A DNA stretch of 34,267 bases, taken from Pirellulales bacterium (GTDB taxonomy: Bacteria; Planctomycetota; Planctomycetia; Pirellulales; JANQPP01). Positions within the stretch are counted from its first letter, which is position 1. Every line of letters begins with the position of its first letter. The stretch lies in assembly GCA_028289405.1 (NCBI GenBank), contig JANQPP010000204.1, positions 1 to 34,267 of the forward strand. The letters are read 5' to 3'. A program made the position numbers and the translations under genes. The notes under the pieces were generated by a model, which did not search any database, was not told where the DNA came from, and worked only from the letters and a program-made list of their open reading frames with translations. Of the stretch, positions 24,483 through 32,875 are shown one piece after another.

Positions 24483-25424
24483 ATGTCTTGCATATGCAGA
24501 TACTGCCGGCTCCACGAAGACCGACATGCCCGAATCATTAGGAAACCGCTTCACATGACACGACTGCACCCGCGAATTCCCGGGACACTTCTGACAATCG
24601 CTGTTTTTGCTTGGCCCAACTTGGCAGTAGGCGCGCCTCGTGATGTGCAATTTCGCTCCATCAACTTGGCCCAGCAAATCGTGGAGCTCCACAATTTTGG
24701 CGTCAACGAGGAGCCACTGGATGGATGGCGTTTCTGCACGCATGACGAGGACCAAGCCCGGCGGTACAGTTCCCCCGGTGGGCTAAACGGTTTCGAACTG
24801 GCGCCGGGTGAGTCCCTCTTTGTGCATTTCGCGAATGATGCTCCAGCGGAGGAAGGCCACGTCGATATCGACGTCTTGGGGGGAGACTTCGTATTCGCCC
24901 TACCTCTGGATTCGGGAGGATACGGCATGCAGATCTATTTTCCGCCAACCAATTTCGGCGACGGCCAGCAGATCGCGGATTATGTGCAATGGGGCATTGA
25001 TGGCGCGGGATCTCCAAGCGCGGCCACTCGCGCGGGCGCCGCCGAGCAGGGAGGCGTCTGGACGGACCGAGATCAATGGGTGCCTACCACTTCCAATACC
25101 GTTTTCCTCCTATTGGAGGATGCCTCTGGCACGGCGCTGCATGGTCCGGAGGATTATCTTGTCTTTATTCCAGGGGACACCAATGGTGACCGCAACGTCA
25201 ATTTGGAAGACTTCACGACGCTCAAGGATAATTTCGGCGGGAGCGCCTCGATTACCGAGGGAGACGTGACTCTCGATGGTGTCGTGGATCTCAATGACTT
25301 CAGCCTGCTCAAAGACAATTTTGGCCGACAGGCCGCGGTCCCAGAGCCCGCGACTCTTTGGCTGATATCGTGCGGTGTCCTTCTTGTCGCCGCAAGAAGC
25401 CGTCTTTTCACGGCGCCACGCTGA
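24483..25424 (+). CDS. PEP-CTERM protein with lamin-tail-like domain and EF-hand pair
   Basis: From ATG 24483 the protein has 313 residues; a start at 24555 would give 289 and a more usual signal peptide (GTLLTIAVFAWPNLAVGA). The first choice adds a basic stretch with three cysteines (SCICRYC). The mature domain VQFRSINLAQQIVELHNFGVNEEPLDGWRF and FELAPGESLFVHF resembles the lamin-tail domain found in bacterial exported proteins. An EF-hand pair follows (DTNGDRNVNLEDFTTLKDNF, DVTLDGVVDLNDFSLLKDNF). The C-terminus is a PEP-CTERM tail, VPEPATLWLISCGVLLVAA with a basic end. It is probably surface- or matrix-attached through the exosortase route. It is divergent from rpsD. Confidence 0.83.
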   Translation: MSCICRYCRLHEDRHARIIRKPLHMTRLHPRIPGTLLTIAVFAWPNLAVGAPRDVQFRSINLAQQIVELHNFGVNEEPLDGWRFCTHDEDQARRYSSPGGLNGFELAPGESLFVHFANDAPAEEGHVDIDVLGGDFVFALPLDSGGYGMQIYFPPTNFGDGQQIADYVQWGIDGAGSPSAATRAGAAEQGGVWTDRDQWVPTTSNTVFLLLEDASGTALHGPEDYLVFIPGDTNGDRNVNLEDFTTLKDNFGGSASITEGDVTLDGVVDLNDFSLLKDNFGRQAAVPEPATLWLISCGVLLVAARSRLFTAPR

Positions 25425-25456
25425 CAGCGGTCATGCCTCTTTAGCAAGCGTTAGCT

Positions 25457-26056
25457 CTATTCCGGCTTTGGTGGAGCTTTTGGTCCGATCAGTTCGATGA
25501 AGTTTCCATCGGGATCCTTCACCAGTGTCAAATGCACGCCATCCGCCGATTGGCCAGGCAATGGAATCGGCCCCTTGGCCAGCGGTTTCACGCCCGCTTT
25601 TTTTAGCCGGTCCAAAGCCTTCGAGGTATCCGCGACAAAGATCGTGAGGTAGGAAAAACCGAGCCGTGTGTGAATAAACGTTTTTTCGCCTGGCTGCGAA
25701 GCGCTGCCCGAAGGCTGAACTGGCTTGCTGGGCTTGGCGCCCGGAATTTCCATCAGCTTGATCCGCGTGGCCTGGGGATTGTTACCCAAAACCATCACAC
25801 GAATATTCAACTCATGGCCATTCGTGAGCCCGGCATCGGTGGCGAACTCGGCGCTCACGCTAAACCCGTCAAGTTCCGTGAAACCGATCGCCTCTTTATA
25901 AAATTTCGCCGCTTTTTCCACATCGTTGACGACGACGCCGAGGTCGATGACCTTCCGCGTGAACTCGATCTCCGCCGCATTCAAGGCCGAAATCGACCAG
26001 CAACAAACGGTGGCAAACAGAGCAAGCAACCCATGCTTGAGCAAATCGGCTTTCAT
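25457..26056 (-). CDS. Secreted VOC (glyoxalase/bleomycin resistance-like) protein
   Basis: The ATG at 26056, preceded by AAGGAC at 6 nt, gives 199 residues with a signal peptide (LLALFATVCCWSISALNA). The frame is open to 26218 but the extra 54 residues lack a start signal. The mature part has two VOC beta-alpha-beta-beta-beta modules: VIDLGVVVNDVEKAAKFYKEAIGF and YLTIFVADTSKALDRLKKAGV, ending in VKDPDGNFIELIGP with a putative metal-ligand Glu. The family includes glyoxalase I and dioxygenases; substrate unknown. Export is uncommon for glyoxalases, so a detoxification role is only a guess. Confidence 0.82.
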   Translation of the reverse strand: MKADLLKHGLLALFATVCCWSISALNAAEIEFTRKVIDLGVVVNDVEKAAKFYKEAIGFTELDGFSVSAEFATDAGLTNGHELNIRVMVLGNNPQATRIKLMEIPGAKPSKPVQPSGSASQPGEKTFIHTRLGFSYLTIFVADTSKALDRLKKAGVKPLAKGPIPLPGQSADGVHLTLVKDPDGNFIELIGPKAPPKPE

Positions 26057-26221
26057 GGAAACGTCCTTTATGTCAGGGTAGGAAATCGTTTGGCAAAAAG
26101 GCTGGACGAGGTGCCAACCGCCACGCAACGGGAGCGCATTCGGTTCTGGTTTAAGGGCATTTTCGCTATTTAGATTTGTAAATCCCACCGCCGGGCATGT
26201 GGCACATCCGAACGACACGCA

Positions 26222-26758
26222 CTAGCGGCCAGGCAGCGTTTCCGGCACGTATTCGTGGTCCCGCTTTTCAAGAACCGTTGCCTGCTCGATACGGTCCGGA
26301 GAGACACCAGGGTTGGTTTCCACCAACTGGTCCAGGACTTCCATGCCCTCGGTGATACGGCCAAACACCGTATGTTCTCCGTCCAAATGCGGTGTATCCG
26401 CCAGCGTGAGAAAAAACTGCGATCCGCCGGTATTCCTTCCCGCGTGTGCCATGCTAATCACGCCACGCTGGTGTTTGTGATGTCCGGGCAAGACGCATTC
26501 ACAGGCGATATGATGCCCGGGACCACCAGTTCCCGTTCCTTGCGGGCACCCACCTTGTGCTACGAAGCCGGGAATGACGCGATGGAATGTGAGGCCATCG
26601 TAAAACTCTTTTTCAATGAGGTTCACGAAGTTTGCGACGGTATTCGGGGCCTCGTCCTCGAACAACTCGAGCACGATTTCTCCCTTGTTGGTTTGGAGCT
26701 TGATTCGCGGCAGGGGGCCACCTTTTTCGTTGGCGGCATCCGTCTTATTTTCAGCCAT
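26222..26758 (-). CDS. Cytoplasmic cyclophilin-type peptidyl-prolyl isomerase
   Basis: The ATG at 26758 gives 178 residues with no signal peptide. Cyclophilin motifs are in order: FVNLIEKEFYDGLTFHRVIPGFVAQGG, then GTGGPGHHIACEC, RGVISMAHAGRNTGGSQFF and LDGEHTVFGRITEGMEVLD. It speeds cis-trans isomerisation of prolyl bonds in the cytoplasm. The frame extends upstream to 26872, but that stretch is not cyclophilin-like. It differs from the exported cyclophilin module at 9545-12025 in context and in the loop after GTGGPG. It lies 165 nt upstream of the VOC gene on the same strand. Confidence 0.93.
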   Translation of the reverse strand: MAENKTDAANEKGGPLPRIKLQTNKGEIVLELFEDEAPNTVANFVNLIEKEFYDGLTFHRVIPGFVAQGGCPQGTGTGGPGHHIACECVLPGHHKHQRGVISMAHAGRNTGGSQFFLTLADTPHLDGEHTVFGRITEGMEVLDQLVETNPGVSPDRIEQATVLEKRDHEYVPETLPGR

Positions 26759-26999
26759 TGGGTCTCGCTTCCCGTGAATTGATATTGTGCCAGGATGTGC
26801 ATTCGTTCTGCACGATGTCCTGAGCAGATCGACGACGCGGGATTCAAGCGTTTCACGCCACCAATTGCCCACAATTTTGCGAGTATGCCACTTTTCGTCT
26901 GGCTGGGCAACCTGCGCGGTGTCGCATGGGAGATCCTTCGAAGTCCGATACCGTTCCCGAACTCACGTTGGAAATAGTGCGCGGCTGGCCAGTTCGCGG

Positions 27000-27036
27000 A
27001 GATGCCGATAAGCTAGGGCATATCTGTTCGGCATCT
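27000..27036. repeat. Inverted repeat upstream of the phosphoglycerate mutase gene
   Basis: Arms AGATGCCGA (27000-27008) and TCGGCATCT (27028-27036) are perfectly complementary over 9 bp with a 19-nt loop, about 80 nt before the GTG start. Confidence 0.45.
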
Positions 27037-27059
27037 AGAGTAGACTTCCGGAAAAGCGT

Positions 27060-27073
27060 GGGAGTCGACTCCC
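27060..27073. promoter_or_regulatory. 14-bp perfect palindrome, possible operator
   Basis: GGGAGTCGACTCCC is a perfect 14-bp palindrome 42 nt upstream of GTG 27116. With the 27000-27036 repeat it makes two symmetric elements in one short leader. Confidence 0.4.
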
Positions 27074-27115
27074 TGATGCACCCTGTTCGCCACCGGGCCC
27101 CGAGGAGATTCACGC

Positions 27116-28321
27116 GTGGATTTGCATGACCTGACGCGTTCGCTGCATGTACGGAACGAGTCCAAAATCGTGATGCTGGTGGCGGACGGGCTGGGCGGCT
27201 TGCCGCTTGAACCAGGTGGGAAAACAGAACTGGAGACCGCGAAAACGCCAAACCTCGACCGCCTAGCTCAGACAGGTGTTTTGGGGTCGAGCATCCCCGT
27301 CGTGCCAGGCATCAGTCCCGGCAGCGGTCCGGGCCACTTGGCGCTGTTCGGCTACGATCCGCTGAAATTCCAAATTGGCCGTGGAGCTTTGGAAGCGACC
27401 GGCATTGGCATTGAACTGGGGCCCCGGGATGTCGCCGCGCGAGGAAATTTCTGCACTTTGGCCAGCGACGGTACGATCAGTGACCGTCGTGCCGGGCGAA
27501 TTCCCACTGAGGAGAGCGGGCCATTAGCGATTCGGCTCCGGGACGCGCGGATCGACGGCGTCGAACTGACCGTGGAGCCGGTGAAGGAGCATCGGTTTGT
27601 CGTGGTTTTTCGGGGTGAGGGCCTGGGAGGCGATGTCGACGACACCGATCCACAAGCGACCGGCGTGCCCCCCTTGGCCCCCAGGGCGAGGGATTCGCAG
27701 AGCCAGCGAACAGCGCAAGTTGCCGCGGAGTTCGTGCGGCAAGCCGAGGAGCTATTGCAGGGAGAAGCCAAAGCAAACGGGCTCACCTTGCGCGGGTTTT
27801 CCCCTCGCCCCGATCTGGCTTCCTATGAAGAAGTATACGGCCTAAGGGCCGCCGCGATCGCCGTTTATCCCATGTACAAGGGGCTAGCCCGGCTGGTCGG
27901 CATGGAAATCGTGGGGCAGCCTCAAACGCTGGATGAACAGATCGGTCTGATGCGTGAGTCGTGGAACAGCCACGACTTTTTCTTCTTGCATTTCAAATAC
28001 ACCGACAGCACCGGCGAGGACGGCAACTTCGATGAAAAAGTCCGCCGTATCGAGGAATTGGACGCGGCCATTCCCACGATTCTCGATTTACAGCCGACCG
28101 TGCTCATCGTCACGGGCGACCACAGCACGCCCAGTGCCCTAAAAAGTCATAGCTGGCATCCCGTTCCCACCCTGCTGCACGCGGCGCATTGCCGGCCTGA
28201 TCCCTGCCGCGAATTCAGCGAGACGGAATGCTTGCGGGGCGGCTTGGGGCAGTTCGAGGCCAAGTATCTGATGTCCTTGGCACTGGCCAACGCCGGACGG
28301 CTGGGGAAATTTGGTGCGTAA
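27116..28321 (+). CDS. apgM: Archaeal-type cofactor-independent phosphoglycerate mutase
   Basis: The GTG at 27116 has AGGAG 8 nt upstream and gives 401 residues, the usual ApgM length. Signatures are MLVADGLGG with the metal-binding D24, PGSGPGHLALFGYDP with S70 as the likely phosphorylated serine, GRGALEATGIGIEL, then HFKYTDSTGEDGN and GDHSTPSALKSHSWHP supplying the other metal ligands. It interconverts 3- and 2-phosphoglycerate in glycolysis and gluconeogenesis in the cytoplasm. ApgM belongs to the alkaline phosphatase superfamily and is distinct from bacterial GpmI. It stands alone behind two palindromic elements that could be regulatory. Confidence 0.93.
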   Translation: MDLHDLTRSLHVRNESKIVMLVADGLGGLPLEPGGKTELETAKTPNLDRLAQTGVLGSSIPVVPGISPGSGPGHLALFGYDPLKFQIGRGALEATGIGIELGPRDVAARGNFCTLASDGTISDRRAGRIPTEESGPLAIRLRDARIDGVELTVEPVKEHRFVVVFRGEGLGGDVDDTDPQATGVPPLAPRARDSQSQRTAQVAAEFVRQAEELLQGEAKANGLTLRGFSPRPDLASYEEVYGLRAAAIAVYPMYKGLARLVGMEIVGQPQTLDEQIGLMRESWNSHDFFFLHFKYTDSTGEDGNFDEKVRRIEELDAAIPTILDLQPTVLIVTGDHSTPSALKSHSWHPVPTLLHAAHCRPDPCREFSETECLRGGLGQFEAKYLMSLALANAGRLGKFGA

Positions 28322-28372
28322 TTCGGCGTGACGGAATGGAGGCAGTTCGCCGCGTCCCGGTTGTTCCTCCAC

Positions 28373-28424
28373 AAAAAAAGGGGCCCATGGTCTGTCGCTG
28401 CGGGCGATACAGACTCTGGACCCC
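28373..28424 (-). terminator. Rho-independent terminator of the downstream PEP-CTERM gene
   Basis: On the minus strand a long stem (28380-28424; outer arm GGGG/CCCC and inner GTCTGT/ACAGAC-type pairing) is followed by seven T (28373-28379). It lies 120 nt past the stop of the 28545-29255 gene and faces the apgM gene end. Confidence 0.75.
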
Positions 28425-28544
28425 CTGCACCGAGAGGAAACGAGGAGACAAACCTGAGGAGTCGATTTCGTGTCTCGGGAAGTGTCGCGACAAGTTCGCT
28501 GCTGTAAGGGGCAGCGCCAGAGTCACGACGCCTCTGCTGACACA

Positions 28545-29255
28545 CTAGCGGCGAAGCGAGGGAATTCGTGACGCCATGCACAAGAGACCGGCCATCAAGG
28601 CCAACAAGAGACTATGCGGTTCGGGGACGGCTTCGGCCGCAAATGTTTCGCCGTTTCCGCCCACTTCCCCAATGTACAGATAGCGATGGACATTGGGATC
28701 GATTGGAGTATCAAAATTGATCGACAGCTCGCCGCCGGCCCCCATGCTGAAATAGCCACTTCCGGGAAGAATGCCGTCGGCATCCATCGCGTCCAACCGG
28801 GCAAAGGCGAAGTCGATGTTGCCGCCAGTCGTGCCGAATAGATTCGGAGCCACGGGCGCCGTCTGCGTACCCGCGATGAACTGGGTCGTGGACGGCGAGA
28901 GAATGACCTGATTGGCCTTGGGCAGGCTGTTCACCTGGATGGCGTCGCTGGTGAGGACGTTTGAAATGATCACGCCATCAATGTCCACACCCGTGAACGC
29001 ACCACTGGAGCCGCCCACTCCGCTGGAGGTATCCACGATGCGAATACTTGTGATTTCATCCAAACCGGTCGCGGCCAAATCCGCGCGATAGATGAAAGTG
29101 GCATCATTTCCGGTTTGGCCATTGCCGACGCCGGTAACGTTATCAAGTACGGTGAAGTTGAGACTGACGGGCGTGGCCCAGGCGTGTTGCCCCGCGCCAC
29201 ACGTGGCCCACACGGCAAACGCCGCGAGAGGAACCCAGAGTTTGCTGATCTTCAT
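28545..29255 (-). CDS. PEP-CTERM exported protein
   Basis: ATG 29255 with AAGGA about 8 nt upstream gives 236 residues; the frame is open to 29393 but has no further start signal. A signal peptide (LWVPLAAFAVWATCGAGQHAWA) precedes a beta-rich region of about 180 residues, with low charge and many Gly, Thr and Asn, resembling exported PEP-CTERM proteins without a known domain. The C-terminus VPEPHSLLLALMAGLLCMASRIPSLRR is a PEP-CTERM tail with a hydrophobic segment and basic end. No EF-hand loops are present, unlike the other two PEP-CTERM proteins here. It is a single-gene unit with its own promoter and terminator. Confidence 0.85.
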   Translation of the reverse strand: MKISKLWVPLAAFAVWATCGAGQHAWATPVSLNFTVLDNVTGVGNGQTGNDATFIYRADLAATGLDEITSIRIVDTSSGVGGSSGAFTGVDIDGVIISNVLTSDAIQVNSLPKANQVILSPSTTQFIAGTQTAPVAPNLFGTTGGNIDFAFARLDAMDADGILPGSGYFSMGAGGELSINFDTPIDPNVHRYLYIGEVGGNGETFAAEAVPEPHSLLLALMAGLLCMASRIPSLRR

Positions 29256-29559
29256 GAGCGTTTCCTTCTTGATGAGAGACGATCGAGGAATACGAACTGG
29301 GCACGCCGCTTCACCCCGGGCGTCCCTCTCCCCTGCGACGTGGCCTGTTGACTTTGTTGCACAAACTGCACTGGCTAGATATGCAGTATGCATAAAATAG
29401 GTAAATTAGTCAAGCCAGGAACACCTGCGGGACCGCTCGTGATGCCCGATTGGGCATGGAAATAGAAATAAGCCACATCCAGAAAAGGAGATGTGACAAA
29501 TTGCCTCGCTCACCAGATATAGCGGAGGTTGATTACAGAGCGTAATCAGCAGCCGAGAC
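29256..29559. other. Intergenic region between MMPL and PEP-CTERM genes
   Basis: The gap is 304 nt. It holds the promoter at 29385-29413. A small stem CACATC/GATGTG around 29475-29497 lies 63 nt after the MMPL stop. No further gene is seen. Confidence 0.5.
29385..29413 (-). promoter_or_regulatory. Promoter of the PEP-CTERM gene
   Basis: On the minus strand TTGACT (29408-29413), exactly 17 nt and CATACT (29385-29390) form a good sigma70-like promoter about 130 nt upstream of ATG 29255. Confidence 0.55.
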
Positions 29560-31974
29560 TTAGGCAGAAGCCGGCTTCACCACGGGTTCCGCATGGTCCC
29601 GACGGGCCAAGAGGGCCAAGAAAGCGGGGACCAAGATGGGACGGATCACGAAGGTATCTAGCAGGATTCCGAGGGAAAGCGCGAATCCCAACTCATGCAT
29701 GCCGCGCATGGTTCCGGTGATCATGGAACAAAAAGTTGCCGCCATGATGATCCCACAACTCGTGATCGTGGAACCGGTTCGGGTAACGGCGCGTCGAAGT
29801 CCCTCCAACGGTGGATTGGCCGCCTGTTCTTCGAAGACGCGTGTTACCAGGTAAATATTGTAATCTTGTCCCACCGCGATCAGGATCACGAAGAGGAAGA
29901 TAGGAACCTTCCAGTCCAGGCCATGGAATGTTTCGCCGTGCAGCCAGGCGAAGACCAGTTCCGTCACTCCCATGGTCACGAAGTAACTGAACAGCACGGA
30001 GATAATCAGGAATACGCAAATGGCCTGGCGGCGGAGAATCCGCAAAATCACGAACAGCACGGCGATGACCACCAAGATTTGAATCCGCAGGCGGTCGCTC
30101 TCGTTCACTTGTTTCAGGTCCCGAATGGCGGCGGTGGTGCCGGCGAGTTCGAATTGCGTATCCTTCCAGCGTGGCCGTCCGGACTGCTGCAGGTTTTGGA
30201 AATGGCTTTCAATCGTATCCAGGGCACCGATCGCCTCGGTGGAAAACGGTTCATGGTTGAGCACGACGTCGAACCGCGTGACGCCGCCCTGCAAATCCGG
30301 CTCCTGAGTCAGATAAGTATCCAAGGTCCGGCGATGCCGCATGGCCGCGATCTTTTTTTGGCCGCCACGGCTGAAGACGTTGATATAGCCGGGCGCGTCC
30401 CCCAGCGGCTCGGTGAGGCTCCGCACGTGATGCACGGATTCCATTTCATAGAGATCCTTGGTGATCTCGCCAATATCCTCCCGGCCTTCCTTGGTGTCAA
30501 ATCCGCCATCGGGCCGAAATGCCAGCACGGTGACCGGGCCGGTCTCTCCCGCTGGGAAATGCTCACGCAACAACTTCGCCCCCTGGACGCTGGAAACCGA
30601 GGGCTGCAATTCGTTGAGCAGGTCATACGTAACCTTGACCGAAAGACCTTCCCAGGCAAAGGGAATCAACACGGCCACGCTAATCGCGAGGATCCAGCCG
30701 GGCCGTGTGACCACGGCACGGGCAATATGGTCCCAAAGTCCCGAGAGGGTATAAGAACTCTCGTCCGAATCGGAGATCGGTGTGAAGTGGGCATCACGCC
30801 GCCACAGTCTTCCCGGCCAAAACGCCCAACGACCGCTGACTCGAAGCAGCGCCGGCGCTAACGTCATGCAGGCCGTGAGGGCCACGGCCAGGCAGAGCCC
30901 AATCGCCGGGCCGCTGTTACGGAATTTGCCGAAGTCCGCGAAGAACATCATGCTGAGCCCGACAATCGTCGTCAGCGCGCTAGCCAGCAAGGCATCTCCC
31001 ACCTGAGAAAGGGCCTTTCCCAGAGCCTCCACGCGATGCAAGCCATGCTCCAGTTCTTCCCGGTAGCGGGCAATCAGGAACAGGCAAAAATCGGTCCCCG
31101 CGCCGAACAGAATCACGACGATGAAAATCTTGGTAGTGGTAAAAATCTTGAAATTCCACCATTCGAAACCGGGAACTTCCCCGAGTTGAGTCAGGGCCGC
31201 CACGAGGCTCGTGGCTACATGCACTGAAAAGGCGATCGCGGTGAGGGGAATTAAGACGAGCAGCGGCGCCCGGTAGACGATCAGCAGAATGATCAACACC
31301 ATCACCACGGTGGTCAGTTCCGTGTTTTTGATGCTCTCCGAGGCGGCGCCGAGCATGTCCCCGCCCACGGCAGCAGAGCCGGTGATTCCCAATTGCAGGC
31401 CCTCGGGCAGCTTAGAACGATGGGAATCGACAATCTTCCGAATCTCCTCCAGCACACGGATGTTATCCGTGGCCATGAACTCATTTTCCAACTTGAGGAC
31501 CGTGAGCACCGATTGCCGATCTTCGCTGCGGAGCTTGGTACCGATAACCTCCGTATCCCGCGATAGGACCTCCACGATAGGCAGATCATGCCCAGCCTCG
31601 GGCGCGAATTCGGAGGCTAGTAGTCTGGCGAATTGGTAGTCTTCTCCGCGCAGCCGGCTGTTGGGCCGCGACAGCACGATCACGACCTGGCTTTTGGACA
31701 ATTGGCCGGGAAACGCCTCTTCCAGCAGGCGTTCCCCCGTCACGCTCGCCATGTTGGCGGGCAAATACGCCAGGTCCCCGTCGTGGGTCACGTCATTCCA
31801 GCGGGGTGCGAAGATTCGCAGGCCGATGGAACCCAGAACCCATATCAGAATCACCAGCCACCAGCGCTGGGTGACTAGCCGCGCCAAATGGTCATACACC
31901 CGCTGTCGAAAACCTACGACGACGGGAGCAGGCGCGGTAACGGGTTCGTGAAGCAAGGTTGCCGGTCCGCTCAA
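29560..31974 (-). CDS. MMPL/RND-family membrane exporter
   Basis: This 804-residue protein has the two-fold RND/MMPL layout: one helix (LVILIWVLGSIGLRIF), a large periplasmic loop, five to six helices, then the same again. The family motif GxxxD(Y/F) occurs in both halves: GAGTDFCLFLIARYREEL and GQDYNIYLVTRVFEE, the Asp being part of the proton relay in MmpL proteins. It would export lipids or other hydrophobic substrates; HpnN-type transporters carry hopanoids, but nothing here proves that. The start is TTG at 31974 with GGGTGG upstream, and a TGA immediately upstream (31977-31975) prevents any earlier start. No membrane-fusion or outer-membrane partner is adjacent. Confidence 0.9.
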   Translation of the reverse strand: MSGPATLLHEPVTAPAPVVVGFRQRVYDHLARLVTQRWWLVILIWVLGSIGLRIFAPRWNDVTHDGDLAYLPANMASVTGERLLEEAFPGQLSKSQVVIVLSRPNSRLRGEDYQFARLLASEFAPEAGHDLPIVEVLSRDTEVIGTKLRSEDRQSVLTVLKLENEFMATDNIRVLEEIRKIVDSHRSKLPEGLQLGITGSAAVGGDMLGAASESIKNTELTTVVMVLIILLIVYRAPLLVLIPLTAIAFSVHVATSLVAALTQLGEVPGFEWWNFKIFTTTKIFIVVILFGAGTDFCLFLIARYREELEHGLHRVEALGKALSQVGDALLASALTTIVGLSMMFFADFGKFRNSGPAIGLCLAVALTACMTLAPALLRVSGRWAFWPGRLWRRDAHFTPISDSDESSYTLSGLWDHIARAVVTRPGWILAISVAVLIPFAWEGLSVKVTYDLLNELQPSVSSVQGAKLLREHFPAGETGPVTVLAFRPDGGFDTKEGREDIGEITKDLYEMESVHHVRSLTEPLGDAPGYINVFSRGGQKKIAAMRHRRTLDTYLTQEPDLQGGVTRFDVVLNHEPFSTEAIGALDTIESHFQNLQQSGRPRWKDTQFELAGTTAAIRDLKQVNESDRLRIQILVVIAVLFVILRILRRQAICVFLIISVLFSYFVTMGVTELVFAWLHGETFHGLDWKVPIFLFVILIAVGQDYNIYLVTRVFEEQAANPPLEGLRRAVTRTGSTITSCGIIMAATFCSMITGTMRGMHELGFALSLGILLDTFVIRPILVPAFLALLARRDHAEPVVKPASA

Positions 31975-32176
31975 TCAACCACCCTATTTGCCGGACAGAC
32001 TTTGAGTAGACGCAATATCCTATCCAGATTGAACCTAGGAACCAATAGCACCCTGTTCCGCGGAGTCGTATGGTTTCAAAAACCGGATGAGGTCCTCTGT
32101 GGCCTTCACGCTAGAATGGTAATCGGGATTTGATCTGCCGCTTCAGGCCATATAGCGATACACGCGAGTGGACTGC

Positions 32177-32875
32177 ATGAGCATCTATTTCCGATCGACG
32201 CTGTTTGCCACCCAACTGATCTTATGCCACGCATGGCAACCCGTGATGGCGCAGCCGCCCCAGGATTCGTTCTCAGCAGTCGATGGTTTTGTAAAGCGCT
32301 ACTGCTACGATTGCCACTCGGGTGACCCGTCCGAAGGCGGCTTGGATCTGGAAGTGCTTTCGAGGGATTACTCGCAGCAGGAGACATTCGATCAATGGGT
32401 TCGAGTCTTTGATCGCATAGCTCAACAAGAAATGCCGCCGCAAGACGTCGAACAGCTTTCTGGTGCGACCAGACAGCAGCTTCTTCGCGTCCTGGGAGAG
32501 CTATTGAGAAGCCATGAACGACAGCAAGAGCAGCTTTCCGGGCGAACCGTACTGCGGCGACTCAATCGCAACGAGTACGAAAACACGGTCCGCGATCTAT
32601 TACACATCAATGTCAACCTAAGAGACCTCTTGCCGGAGGATACACCCCTGCACGGGTTCGACACGGTTGCCGAGGGACTTCGTTTTTCCCAGCTACAGAT
32701 CGAAAAGTACCTTGAGGCCGCCTCCGTAGCCGTCGACGCGGCCATCGACTTGCGCGAGCAACCGCCGCGATTCTCAAAACGTCTGTCGTTGAAAGAGAGT
32801 CTGAGTTCCGAGAGAATCTCGACACGCCGGAGCGTGCCATCCTCGACCCTGTTTCGGGTGAAAAGCACCGCGTGA
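32177..32875 (+). CDS. DUF1592-family cytochrome c protein, N-terminal fragment before a frameshift
   Basis: From ATG 32177 this frame encodes a signal peptide (LFATQLILCHAWQPVMA), a PSCyt1-type haem site (VKRYCYDCHSGDPSEGGLDL) and the DUF1587 (PSD3) domain (LRRLNRNEYENTVRDLL, then GFDTVAEGLRFSQLQIEKYLEAA). After AIDLREQPPRFSKRLSLKE the family sequence is lost and the frame ends at TGA 32873-32875. The true continuation lies in the -1 frame (see next entry). Such proteins are planctomycete-specific, exported and often paired with a DUF1552 gene; their substrate is unknown. A GTG at 32168 in frame is an alternative start. Confidence 0.85.
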   Translation: MSIYFRSTLFATQLILCHAWQPVMAQPPQDSFSAVDGFVKRYCYDCHSGDPSEGGLDLEVLSRDYSQQETFDQWVRVFDRIAQQEMPPQDVEQLSGATRQQLLRVLGELLRSHERQQEQLSGRTVLRRLNRNEYENTVRDLLHINVNLRDLLPEDTPLHGFDTVAEGLRFSQLQIEKYLEAASVAVDAAIDLREQPPRFSKRLSLKESLSSERISTRRSVPSSTLFRVKSTA

